Part shown: positions 33,522 to 40,863 of the stretch, one piece after another
How the letters are laid out: every line of letters begins with the position of its first letter
Position numbering within the stretch: the stretch's first letter is position 1
Assembly (NCBI GenBank): GCA_963170155.1
Contig: CAUJGP010000009.1
Span: 47,557-111,556 of the forward strand
Direction: 5' to 3'
Length of the DNA: 64,000 nt
Source of the DNA: Bdellovibrionota bacterium
GTDB lineage: Bacteria; Bdellovibrionota; Bdellovibrionia; Bdellovibrionales; Bdellovibrionaceae
Program-made: the position numbers and the translations under genes
The notes under the pieces: model-generated
Databases searched by the model: none
Seen by the model: only the letters and a program-made list of their open reading frames with translations
What the model was told of the DNA's origin: nothing

Positions 33522-33644
33522 ATGAAATCACTATTCTTTGTAGCCATCTTTATTTTTGCCCAGTCAGTACTTGCAAATGAATACATTAATATCCCAACGG
33601 CGCGGATAAGCTGCCCCGTCAACCCCTTAATTAAGGACGATTAA
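33522..33644 (+). pseudogene. Collapsed copy of the LRR gene
   Basis: The ATG at 33522 opens nearly the same signal peptide as the LRR gene (two Val to Ile changes) and continues to NEYINI. There the sequence jumps to the half site that in the intact copy lies after the stop codon, so 771 bases (257 codons) are missing, which is the whole LRR region. The frame runs on for 16 unrelated codons to a stop at 33644. Confidence 0.8.
33593..33614 (+). repeat. attC-like half site, copy D
   Basis: CCCAACGGCGCGGATAAGC followed by TGC, identical over 22 bases to 26611-26632. It marks the deletion junction in the collapsed LRR copy. Confidence 0.6.
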
Positions 33645-33678
33645 ACCGCGACGACTCTGGATGTAATATACCCATTAT

Positions 33679-33756
33679 TTATGCCTTCAATGAACATCTT
33701 TGGACTTCGATTTCTTTAACCACTTGTTCTTTTAGTTTTGCAGAGTTCATTTTCAT
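33679..33756 (-). CDS. Possible 25-residue Cys-containing peptide
   Basis: A short frame starts at the ATG at 33756 (or at 33750, M3) after AGGGG and stops with TAA at 33679. It begins MKMNSAKLKEQVVKEI and ends with RCSLKA, so a single Cys lies five residues from the C-terminus. It follows the ICMT-type methyltransferase gene by 49 bases on the same strand. The peptide would be charged and helical. A chance frame is possible; the operon context makes it worth noting. Confidence 0.3.
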   Translation of the reverse strand: MKMNSAKLKEQVVKEIEVQRCSLKA

Positions 33757-33805
33757 AACCCCTATATAGATTAATTTACAGATCAAGTCGACGCGTAAAT
33801 GTTGT

Positions 33806-34354
33806 CTAACCTATATCAGGCGCTAGAAGGGTTTGAAGTATTTTATTTTCAGATTTGGCTCTGAATAAATAGAGCGAAAATGAGATTAAAAACAATGCAA
33901 TATTTAATGGATTCAAAGCTATCAAACCTATCTCTGAAATTACATAACCCAAGTACATTGGGTGTTTGATAAAGCGATAAATACCAGTGCGGACAAGTCC
34001 ACGGCTGGCTGGAGAAATACCAATTGAAGTTCCAAGTTCAATTGTTGCAAAAATGACGATCAAAAATCCAATAATAGCAGAGAGATCAGAAATTAAAAAC
34101 AAGGCCTTTGAAGAAATCGTTGGACTGAAATATAAGAGTGGTATTGCTGAAGAAATATAAGCAAGGCTTTTTAAGAAACTTGATCCATTTACCTGCGCAG
34201 GCCTTCTTTTAAGAAAGAAATATCCAGCAGCAAAATCCCTCAGAACCAATAGTAAGAAAAAAATAAGTTGAGTTTGATACCAGCGATAAAATGCCAGGAC
34301 ACCAAAACCAACCATCATCAACGATCCAAAATATTTGCCGTAATCTTTTTTCAA
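33806..34354 (-). CDS. ICMT/PEMT-type membrane methyltransferase
   Basis: A 182-residue membrane protein with about five helices. The C-terminal part reads LVRTGIYRFIKHPMYLGYVISEIG and later FRAKSENKIL, which is the cofactor-binding region of the isoprenylcysteine carboxyl methyltransferase and phospholipid methyltransferase superfamily (R-x-x-x-x-HP-x-Y-x-x-x and R-A-x-x-E-x-x-L). These enzymes use S-adenosylmethionine to methylate a membrane-bound or lipid-linked substrate. It is the last clear gene of a six-gene operon that also encodes a peptide-binding protein and a two-component system. The substrate may be lipid or a modified peptide. Confidence 0.75.
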   Translation of the reverse strand: MKKDYGKYFGSLMMVGFGVLAFYRWYQTQLIFFLLLVLRDFAAGYFFLKRRPAQVNGSSFLKSLAYISSAIPLLYFSPTISSKALFLISDLSAIIGFLIVIFATIELGTSIGISPASRGLVRTGIYRFIKHPMYLGYVISEIGLIALNPLNIALFLISFSLYLFRAKSENKILQTLLAPDIG

Positions 34355-34355
34355 T

Positions 34356-34709
34356 TTAGATTCCAGGCTCGCTATTACGAAGAGGTTGAAATTCAGGCTT
34401 TTTTATAACGTTTATTAAAGCATCTCCAGCACCAATTGCTTGAATATAACGAAGTGCTTGGCGAGAAATAGCTTCATTTAACTGTTCATGATTTGTAATC
34501 TCAGGAAACTCTTCACTCAATACTGTAGAATTTAGCGAGGCAGTCTCTCCATTGGCAGTGAATTCTTTCCGTAGATTAATTAATTTAAACATTTTGTATT
34601 CTTCCTCTTCAATCGAGAAGGCGCTAGAATCAGAAGCATAAGCTCTTAACGATTGAATAGCAGCTCCAATAGCCAATACTAAAGCTAGCACCTGTATTGT
34701 CTTTTTCAT
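34356..34709 (-). CDS. Small exported protein of the two-component operon
   Basis: A 117-residue protein with a signal peptide (MKKTIQVLALVLAIGAAIQSLRAYA) and a mature part of about 92 residues that is acidic and helical (FSIEEEEYKMFKLINLRKEF, NHEQLNEAISRQALRYIQAI). It has no Cys after the leader. Its ATG is ten bases after the hydrolase stop, and its own stop is one base before the methyltransferase frame ends its leader, so it is tightly packed in the operon. It could be a signal precursor, a periplasmic sensor partner or a substrate of the neighbouring enzymes. No known family. Confidence 0.6.
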   Translation of the reverse strand: MKKTIQVLALVLAIGAAIQSLRAYASDSSAFSIEEEEYKMFKLINLRKEFTANGETASLNSTVLSEEFPEITNHEQLNEAISRQALRYIQAIGAGDALINVIKKPEFQPLRNSEPGI

Positions 34710-34719
34710 ATAATCCCCT

Positions 34720-35496
34720 TTATGATCGTAATAATTTTAATTCGATAAGCCTTGCGATCTTCTCAGGCTGATCTATAGTTGCAAAGTGACTTGTATCCTC
34801 AATCTCAGAGAAATCGAATTTTCCTAAGAGAGCGTCATTTCTTAAAACCGCCACTGGCAACAACTTATCGTCTTTACCAGCTATAAAAATCTTTTTTCGC
34901 TCAATTTGCTTTAAAGCCTCAAGCATTGATTGTTTGCCAAGTACATCGGAACGATTATCTTTGAAAAAATTTGCTGAAACCTTATCATTCAAAATGATTT
35001 TTTTTCTTCTTGGGGATTTGAAATACAAATCCCCATACTCTGACAGCCATTTTGCAAAAGAAGAATCATCTTGCTTCTTGACCCAGTCTAATTCAGCTTC
35101 AATCAAAGCAGCAGTTTTATGAAAATTGTAATTTTCATTTGCACAATTGAGAGTAGCTTTTGTAAAAGGAGTTGAAATACAAACAAGCCCAGAAACTGAT
35201 TCTTGAATTAGTAACTCCGCAGCTAAAAAACCACCGAATGAATGCCCAAGTGCGAACTTTGTACCTGATTCTTTTGAGATGATCTCAGCTAGAGCAGAAG
35301 CTATCTCGTTAAAAGATTTTTTTCCTGTATATGAAGAACCATTGGTTCCTTGAATATCGACATACACAAGTTCAAAACTTCTCTTTAAAAGATCAAGATC
35401 TCTTAATGTGAGTGTGCTTAAACCTGGCCCACCCGAGATAATAATAAGCTTAGGCGCACTCTCAACTTCTGACTTCAGTTTAGTTAATTGAATCAT
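34720..35496 (-). CDS. Alpha/beta hydrolase, proline-iminopeptidase-like
   Basis: The protein begins close to the core strand: PKLIIISGGPGLSTL carries the oxyanion GGPG motif, FALGHSFGGFLAAEL has the nucleophile Ser in GHSFGG, AGKDDKLLPV the acid Asp, and EDTSHFATID the His. GGPG and the general layout resemble the prolyl aminopeptidase (PIP) and homoserine-lactone-hydrolase-like group. No signal peptide is seen, so it acts in the cytoplasm. It overlaps the regulator gene by four bases (ATGA). In a peptide-responsive operon it may trim or inactivate an imported signal. Substrate unknown. Confidence 0.78.
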   Translation of the reverse strand: MIQLTKLKSEVESAPKLIIISGGPGLSTLTLRDLDLLKRSFELVYVDIQGTNGSSYTGKKSFNEIASALAEIISKESGTKFALGHSFGGFLAAELLIQESVSGLVCISTPFTKATLNCANENYNFHKTAALIEAELDWVKKQDDSSFAKWLSEYGDLYFKSPRRKKIILNDKVSANFFKDNRSDVLGKQSMLEALKQIERKKIFIAGKDDKLLPVAVLRNDALLGKFDFSEIEDTSHFATIDQPEKIARLIELKLLRS

Positions 35497-36857
35497 GGGA
35501 GCACCTCAATTCTTTCTTTGAATACTTGTGCGCTCAAAGTTTTATTGAGATTAAATTCTTTTAGCCAACGATAAAGAGTTGCTTCACTTATACCGAGGCT
35601 AAGGGCAGATTTTCTTTTATTACCGTTAAATTCTTTTAATGTCTTTATAACTTCTTCTTTACGAGCATTAGACTCAACAACATCGGCCCTTGTAACAGTG
35701 ACTTCATGAGGTCGCCCATATCCGATGGCCTCAGCTACGACAGCTTTATCGATAGAAGTTTTTGACGATAGGACAACGATTCTTTCTATAACATTTCTAA
35801 GCTCTCGAATGTTTCCTTGCCATTGATAAGCAAGGAGTTCATTTTCTCCATCAGGTGTTAAGTGGAATCTGTCACCATCGCGTGATAGATCATTTATAAA
35901 TAGATTTGCATAGAAGATAATATCTTCCGGACGCTCCTTAAGAGCTGGGAGCTTCAATACAAAAGTATTCAGCCGCTGAAGTAAGTCGATTCTAAAAGTG
36001 CCATCAGACACTTGCTTATTTAAGTCTCTGTGAGTAGCGGCAATAAAGCGAACATTTATTTTCTTTGTTTTATTTGAACCTAGGGCCTGGACTTCTTTTT
36101 CTTGAATCACACGCAGAAGTTTAGCTTGCACTGGTGCTGAGCATTCCCCAATTTCATCAAGGAAGAAAAGACCATTATGAGCAGTTTCAATAAGGCCTGC
36201 TTTGTTCGCAACGGCACCTGTAAAAGCTCCGCGCTCATGCCCAAACAAGATACTTTCAGCCATTTCCTTGGGAATGCAGCCCATATTAGCTGCAACCGCT
36301 TTCATTTTTAAGTTCAAAGCAATATGTTGAGCAAGAAACTCTTTACCAGTTCCTGTTTCTCCCAAAATCAAGATTGGAGCTTCAGAGTTACTCTTAATAA
36401 TAGTGTCTGCTTGTCTTAGAACAGTTTTCACAGCTTCTGATTGGGTAAGGTATTTGATTTGAGCATTAGCTTTATTTGCGATACTTAATTGAGTTGCGCT
36501 CATAAGAGATTTTAATAGTGTCGCAAAATATCCATCATCTTTAACTATAAAATGAAAATGTTTTCTTCTCATAGCTTCAACGATTCGACGAGTGCTCGTA
36601 TCTCCACTGAGAATAATAAGAAATGTTCCAGCCGCTTGCTTATTCATGAAGTCTAAAAGATGAATACCATCATGCTCTTGACCTTCAAAGTTCAGGTCAA
36701 TGACAGCAGCATCGAAATCATTTTCTATAACAAGTTTCTTTGCTTTTTCAACATTGTTTGCAGTCGTGATTTCAAAACTAGAACGAAGACTTAACTTAAG
36801 AGTTTGTAGTATCTCTGCGTTATCATCACAAATTAAAATTCTTGGCTTTGCAATCAT
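35493..36857 (-). CDS. NtrC-type sigma-54-dependent response regulator
   Basis: Domains in order: receiver (residues 1-120, with ICDDN acidic pair, phospho-acceptor in AVIDLNFEG, and LSGDTSTR), AAA+ sigma-54 activator domain (Walker A GETGTGKE, GAFTGA loop, Walker B-like LFFLDEIGEC, and arginine fingers near RLNTFVLKLP...RPED), and a C-terminal Fis-type helix-turn-helix (KRKSALSLGISEATLYRWLKEF). It therefore activates RNA polymerase with sigma-54 after phosphorylation. The cognate kinase is the next gene upstream, overlapping by four bases. A -24/-12 promoter lies in front of the operon, so autoregulation is likely. Confidence 0.92.
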   Translation of the reverse strand: MIAKPRILICDDNAEILQTLKLSLRSSFEITTANNVEKAKKLVIENDFDAAVIDLNFEGQEHDGIHLLDFMNKQAAGTFLIILSGDTSTRRIVEAMRRKHFHFIVKDDGYFATLLKSLMSATQLSIANKANAQIKYLTQSEAVKTVLRQADTIIKSNSEAPILILGETGTGKEFLAQHIALNLKMKAVAANMGCIPKEMAESILFGHERGAFTGAVANKAGLIETAHNGLFFLDEIGECSAPVQAKLLRVIQEKEVQALGSNKTKKINVRFIAATHRDLNKQVSDGTFRIDLLQRLNTFVLKLPALKERPEDIIFYANLFINDLSRDGDRFHLTPDGENELLAYQWQGNIRELRNVIERIVVLSSKTSIDKAVVAEAIGYGRPHEVTVTRADVVESNARKEEVIKTLKEFNGNKRKSALSLGISEATLYRWLKEFNLNKTLSAQVFKERIEVLP

Positions 36858-38215
36858 ATAACCCCCAAGCGAATCTCAAAGCATGATCCACCAAGATCGC
36901 TTTTTCTATAAATGAGTTTTCCACCATGAGAACGGATAATGTGATTTGTTGATGAAAGACCAAATGCTTGGCGATTAGCCTTACTTGATTGGCCTCTTCC
37001 TTGAAGATAAACTGGAATTTTTTCTTCATCCATTCCAAGGCCATCATCACAAACTTGAATTATGGTGTGGTTTTTATTTTTTACTACTGACACTCGAACT
37101 TGAGTCTTTGCAGCATCAAGTCCATTCTCCAAAAGATTTACAATCGCACGCCTTAAAAGCATGGGATCATGGGGAACATTTACCCATGCATCTTGAAATT
37201 TTGCAGAGATAGATTTTTTAGGTTTTAATGTCTGAACTTGCCGAATGCCATCCTCAATACATTGAATAATGTTTAAATCCCTGATTGCAACGGGCTCTTC
37301 TTCTAAATTTTTCTTTGCAGCCATAACCTGATTTAAAATCTGATCTGCTAATCGAGGGATACTATCAGAGGCTTCACCTCTGGTTTCCATATCCTGAGAA
37401 TGGTCATGGGCGAGACTGGCCATTTGTCTTAATGCAGAAACAGGATTATGAAGATCATGAATAAGTCTTTTATAAGCATCAGATGAGAGTTTTTTGGCCT
37501 TAGTTTCAGCAAGCTGATCTTTGACATTATCTAACGCTATTTTTGTCGACCGAACCGTATTTCTTATCTCTTCAAGTTCTCGAATCTGTATTGGCTCAGA
37601 ATCAATTCCATTTTCAATAATCATATCTTCAATTTCAGCATGAAGTTGATTCATCGGACGAAGAGCTTTTTTAATAGCTTTTCTCATTTGCCTTGCTGAA
37701 AATAGTGAGATCAAAATACTTGTTATAAAAGCGCCAATGAAAACTCCAATGGTATTTTGCATTGAAGTTAATAACGGTGATATAATGTGAATCTGTGCTT
37801 CACTTAAAGAGTGTCCATATTTTTTTATATTAGTTGTGGTAACGATCTCGCTATTTCCAAATTCAAAGTCAAAAATTCGAAAATAAGTTTTAGGCTTAAC
37901 AAATGTTCGATCTAATTCCTCAAGGTTACGACTAGAAGCAAAGATGATCCCATCAACAACAACAATCACATCTGAGCTTGTAGCCTCTGATATTGACTGA
38001 AGAACTCTTAGAAGTTCAGGGCGATCTGAAGACTCAATCAGCGTCACTAAATACGGAGACAAGGCTTCAGCCATCTTCTTATCTGTATCGAGTCTTGATT
38101 CAAGAGTAATGGCCGCAAATAAGCCTGAAATCAATATGGCCGCTATAACTGAAATCGCCCATCGGTAAGGATTAAGAGAAGAGTTGACGTGTTTAAACAA
38201 TGTAATATTCTTCAT
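36854..38215 (-). CDS. Membrane sensor histidine kinase
   Basis: A 453-residue kinase. Two membrane helices (residues 16-37, WAISVIAAILISGLFAAITL, and about 160-180, IGVFIGAFITSILISLF) frame a periplasmic domain of about 120 residues, followed by a HAMP-like linker. The DHp domain holds the phospho-acceptor in LIHDLHNPVSALRQ. The ATPase domain has the N-box NLLENGLDA and the G1 box CDDGLGMDE. The start overlaps the stop of the peptide-binding protein gene by one base, and the periplasmic sensor domain could contact that protein directly, as known for other kinases that use solute-binding proteins as receptors. Confidence 0.9.
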   Translation of the reverse strand: MKNITLFKHVNSSLNPYRWAISVIAAILISGLFAAITLESRLDTDKKMAEALSPYLVTLIESSDRPELLRVLQSISEATSSDVIVVVDGIIFASSRNLEELDRTFVKPKTYFRIFDFEFGNSEIVTTTNIKKYGHSLSEAQIHIISPLLTSMQNTIGVFIGAFITSILISLFSARQMRKAIKKALRPMNQLHAEIEDMIIENGIDSEPIQIRELEEIRNTVRSTKIALDNVKDQLAETKAKKLSSDAYKRLIHDLHNPVSALRQMASLAHDHSQDMETRGEASDSIPRLADQILNQVMAAKKNLEEEPVAIRDLNIIQCIEDGIRQVQTLKPKKSISAKFQDAWVNVPHDPMLLRRAIVNLLENGLDAAKTQVRVSVVKNKNHTIIQVCDDGLGMDEEKIPVYLQGRGQSSKANRQAFGLSSTNHIIRSHGGKLIYRKSDLGGSCFEIRLGVI

Positions 38216-39708
38216 TACTGTACGGCCTCATTTTCAGAGCAACTAGGTGCAAAGCCAACATTTGAATAATCAATGTAAACATCAGAAAGAATGTTCGGTT
38301 TAAAACCTTGAACACACTTAGAAACCCAATAATTGGCCCTTGGGTGAAAGAGATTTACTGTAACCGCAGACTCTTCAACCAGTTTTAAAGCGTCTTTATA
38401 GTAGATCTCTCTAAGTTTTCGATCTTGAGTGGAGCGAGATTTTTTCAAGAGAAGGTCCAGTTTAGAACTTTTAAGACCACTGAAATTATCTGTATTATCA
38501 GACTCAAAATTTTTCAAAAGAAAGTCGGCATCAGGGTAATCCATATTCATCGCAACCAAAAAGGCTTGATGGGATTTTTTGCTATATCCATCCATAAGTT
38601 GATTCCATGGGAGTAGCCTGACTTCAACTTTCCAGCCTTTGGCATTCATAGACTTTTCGATCATCTCTTTCATTTCTTTACCACGAGCGAGTTCACTTGG
38701 AATTGCAATTATGATTTTATCTTTTGGTGGATGAATACCGTTTATTTTTAAATCCACTTTTACTTGTGAGCCCGTAAGACCGTTAGGAACATATCCATTT
38801 GCTTTGATCGAATATGGATAAAACGTTTGGCGAAATTCATCTACAGGAACACTTATTTTGAAAAGCTGCCTTATCTTCAAATTATTAAACGGTGATTTCA
38901 AAGTATTAAGACCAATAATCCATGTCGAAGCCACAGGGCTTGATATTTTTTGCCCCTTTTCAAAGATTGAGTCGTTCTCAGTTAAGGGCCAATTAGCAAG
39001 ATCATGAATCTCTCCATTACGTGCGAGCTTCAGTGCTTCCTCTTCAGTAGTTTCTTTTAAAATCATACGAGTAATTTTAGGAATGCCTGAGTAGTATTTT
39101 TCAAAGGCATGTAAGATGATTTCTTTTTTCTGAAGATCAATTTGTGAAAACTTAAACGCTCCAGAGCCTATGGGAGAATTAAAGAATTTAGGATCAGAAA
39201 CATTAGCTTTTGGAAGTATTTTGGCCGTTGCTCCTGCCAACACAGAAAGAAACGGAGGAAATGGATAGTTTAATTCAACAATAAGAGTGTTCTCATCAGT
39301 AGCATGAATTTTTTTAATTGAATCATAAAACTTACGAACTGTGCTTTCGGTTGAGATAGCTCTCTTAATTGAGAATTCAGCATCAGTTGCCGTTATGGGA
39401 TTACCATTATGAAAAAAAATATTCTTTCGGAGTTTAAAAGTAAGAGTCTTGCCATCTTTGCTTGTGGCCCATGATTCTGCCAATGCTCCTTCAATTTTCA
39501 GAGAAGGAGAAAACTTTAAAAGACCATTATAGATCAAGTTTCCTACAGCGAGAGATGCTGTATCATTCATTTTAATTGGATCAAATGAAAGAGGCAGAGA
39601 ATAAAGAGCCTTAACGTAAGAAGGACTAGAGCTTTGAGCATAAACTGTAGGTAGGATCATAAATCCCATAACGAAAATTGAAGAAAGAAACTGTCTCCCT
39701 AAAAACAT
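38215..39708 (-). CDS. Oligopeptide-type solute-binding protein (SBP family 5)
   Basis: The first 24 residues (FLGRQFLSSIFVMGFMILPTVYAQS) are a signal peptide. The mature 470 residues match SBP_bac_5: LAESWATSKDGKTLTFKLRKNIFFHNGNPITATDAEFSIKRA is the conserved N-terminal signature, and VNLFHPRANYWVSKCVQGF lies near the end. Members bind peptides or similar solutes, mostly for ABC import. No permease or ATPase gene lies beside it; instead a histidine kinase and regulator follow directly, so a receptor role is more likely than uptake. It is the first gene behind a sigma-54 promoter. Confidence 0.88.
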   Translation of the reverse strand: MFLGRQFLSSIFVMGFMILPTVYAQSSSPSYVKALYSLPLSFDPIKMNDTASLAVGNLIYNGLLKFSPSLKIEGALAESWATSKDGKTLTFKLRKNIFFHNGNPITATDAEFSIKRAISTESTVRKFYDSIKKIHATDENTLIVELNYPFPPFLSVLAGATAKILPKANVSDPKFFNSPIGSGAFKFSQIDLQKKEIILHAFEKYYSGIPKITRMILKETTEEEALKLARNGEIHDLANWPLTENDSIFEKGQKISSPVASTWIIGLNTLKSPFNNLKIRQLFKISVPVDEFRQTFYPYSIKANGYVPNGLTGSQVKVDLKINGIHPPKDKIIIAIPSELARGKEMKEMIEKSMNAKGWKVEVRLLPWNQLMDGYSKKSHQAFLVAMNMDYPDADFLLKNFESDNTDNFSGLKSSKLDLLLKKSRSTQDRKLREIYYKDALKLVEESAVTVNLFHPRANYWVSKCVQGFKPNILSDVYIDYSNVGFAPSCSENEAVQ

Positions 39709-39745
39709 TTACACCTCTTATTAGCAAATCAAGTTCTGCTCTCTT

Positions 39746-39765
39746 GATTGCGAGCGTTGTGCCAA
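39746..39765 (-). promoter_or_regulatory. Sigma-54 (-24/-12) promoter of the SBP-HK-RR operon
   Basis: On the minus strand TTGGCACAACGCTCGCAATC shows TGGCAC at the -24 site and TCGCA at the -12 site, with the GG and GC pairs exactly ten bases apart (39762-39763 and 39750-39751). Only one base differs from the TGGCAC-N5-TTGCA consensus. The expected start near 39738 lies 30 bases before the first ATG. Confidence 0.75.
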
Positions 39766-39783
39766 AACAACAGGGGTTATTTA

Positions 39784-39797
39784 AGTCAGACCTGACT
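39784..39797 (-). promoter_or_regulatory. Perfect palindrome upstream of the sigma-54 promoter
   Basis: AGTCAG-AC-CTGACT is a perfect 14-base palindrome centred 27 bases upstream of the -24 GG. It may be an activator site for the NtrC-type regulator, though such sites are usually further away, or an operator for another factor. Confidence 0.45.
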
Positions 39798-39921
39798 AAA
39801 TGACAAGCAAAGCAATAAGCTTAATTTTTCCAAGGATTTATTTGTTTTTATTTGAGTTAAAAGATTAAAAAGTCTGAAAATATTACAGGATAGTTGAGGT
39901 CACTTTGGCTCTACATTGGTG

Positions 39922-39951
39922 ACAGAGTCTCTTAAAAATGAGAGACTCTGT
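39922..39951 (-). terminator. Hairpin at the end of the small exported gene
   Basis: ACAGAGTCTCT (39922-39932) and AGAGACTCTGT (39941-39951) form a perfect 11-base stem with an eight-base loop. It starts nine bases after the stop codon of the minus-strand gene. There is no T-run, so it may be a stability hairpin as well as a terminator. Confidence 0.5.
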
Positions 39952-39959
39952 ACATAGCC

Positions 39960-40187
39960 CTACTGAATAATTTGGGGTGTTTTTTCATCAGATAAAACAG
40001 GAATTAAAATTTTTGCTAACGACTCATTATCATAGTTTTGGGATGATATTATAAGTGCAGATGTATCAAAGTTTTCATTCAAATGTTGACTCGGGCCAAC
40101 ACTACACTCCTCTTGAGTAGGAGCCAATTTTTGTCTCCCTGCAAATGCATTTGACGAAATGGAATAAGACAAAATTAGGGAAAGCAA
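39960..40187 (-). CDS. Small exported protein
   Basis: The TTG at 40187 opens 75 residues beginning with a hydrophobic leader (LLSLILSYSISSNAFA) and a cleavage-like AFAGR site. The leader lacks a positive charge from this start. An in-frame CTG at 40199 has GGAGG six bases upstream and would add LFKY with the missing Lys, so the true start may be this non-standard codon. The mature 55 residues are polar with one Cys. No family is known. A strong hairpin follows the stop. Confidence 0.5.
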   Translation of the reverse strand: MLSLILSYSISSNAFAGRQKLAPTQEECSVGPSQHLNENFDTSALIISSQNYDNESLAKILIPVLSDEKTPQIIQ

Positions 40188-40293
40188 ATATTTAAACAGA
40201 TATAACCTCCAATACCTAAATGGAGAGCAAGCAACATGCCAAAACTTCTTCTTTTGATGGACTCAATACTCAAAATCAAGCTATCTATAAAGT

Positions 40294-40863
40294 ATGTTTT
40301 CATTTCCAAATACTCATTTAAAACCTGGTAATGCTACTGATCTTTTGAAAGATCATTCTATTAAAATTTTTCATGAAGCTATTTTATGGGTGTGGAAGCT
40401 ACCTTATGGTCGTATTTCTAATCGATCCAATTGTTTGTTAGTGCCCATTGAACAAAAAGGCTCTTGTTCAGCAAAGCATGCCTTTTTATCTCAAGTGGCC
40501 TCGGAGCAAATGATACCGCTCCAGTTGTGCATAGGTATTTTCATGATGAACTGTGAGAACACTCCTGGGATTGGTTCTATTTTGGAGGATTACAACTTAA
40601 CGGCATTGCCAGAAGCTCATTGTTACTTAAAGTATAAAGATAAACATTATGATTTTACTGTTTATGAAAACTCCACAGATCCTCATCCAAAACTTGATTT
40701 TCTTTACGAAGAAATTATATCTCCAAACCAAATTGGTAATTATAAAGTCCATCTTCATCAGAAGTGGATGAGGCGTTGGGCACAGGAGTTACATCTGGAT
40801 TTCAATTTTGATCAATTATGGGAATTACGTGAAAAATGTATTCAGGCCCTTTCACAAAGATAG
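40294..40863 (+). CDS. Transglutaminase-like cysteine protein
   Basis: A 189-residue cytoplasmic protein with a Cys-His-Asp order: KGSCSAKHAFLS places a Cys at the start of a helix, LPEAHCYL a His on a strand, and KHYDFT an Asp on the next strand. This is the arrangement of transglutaminase-like (papain-like) folds, in which the Cys sits in G-x-C-x-x-[KH]. It may cleave or cross-link amide bonds. It lacks a signal peptide. No neighbour on the plus strand explains it. The function is an inference from motif order only. Confidence 0.5.
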   Translation: MFSFPNTHLKPGNATDLLKDHSIKIFHEAILWVWKLPYGRISNRSNCLLVPIEQKGSCSAKHAFLSQVASEQMIPLQLCIGIFMMNCENTPGIGSILEDYNLTALPEAHCYLKYKDKHYDFTVYENSTDPHPKLDFLYEEIISPNQIGNYKVHLHQKWMRRWAQELHLDFNFDQLWELREKCIQALSQR

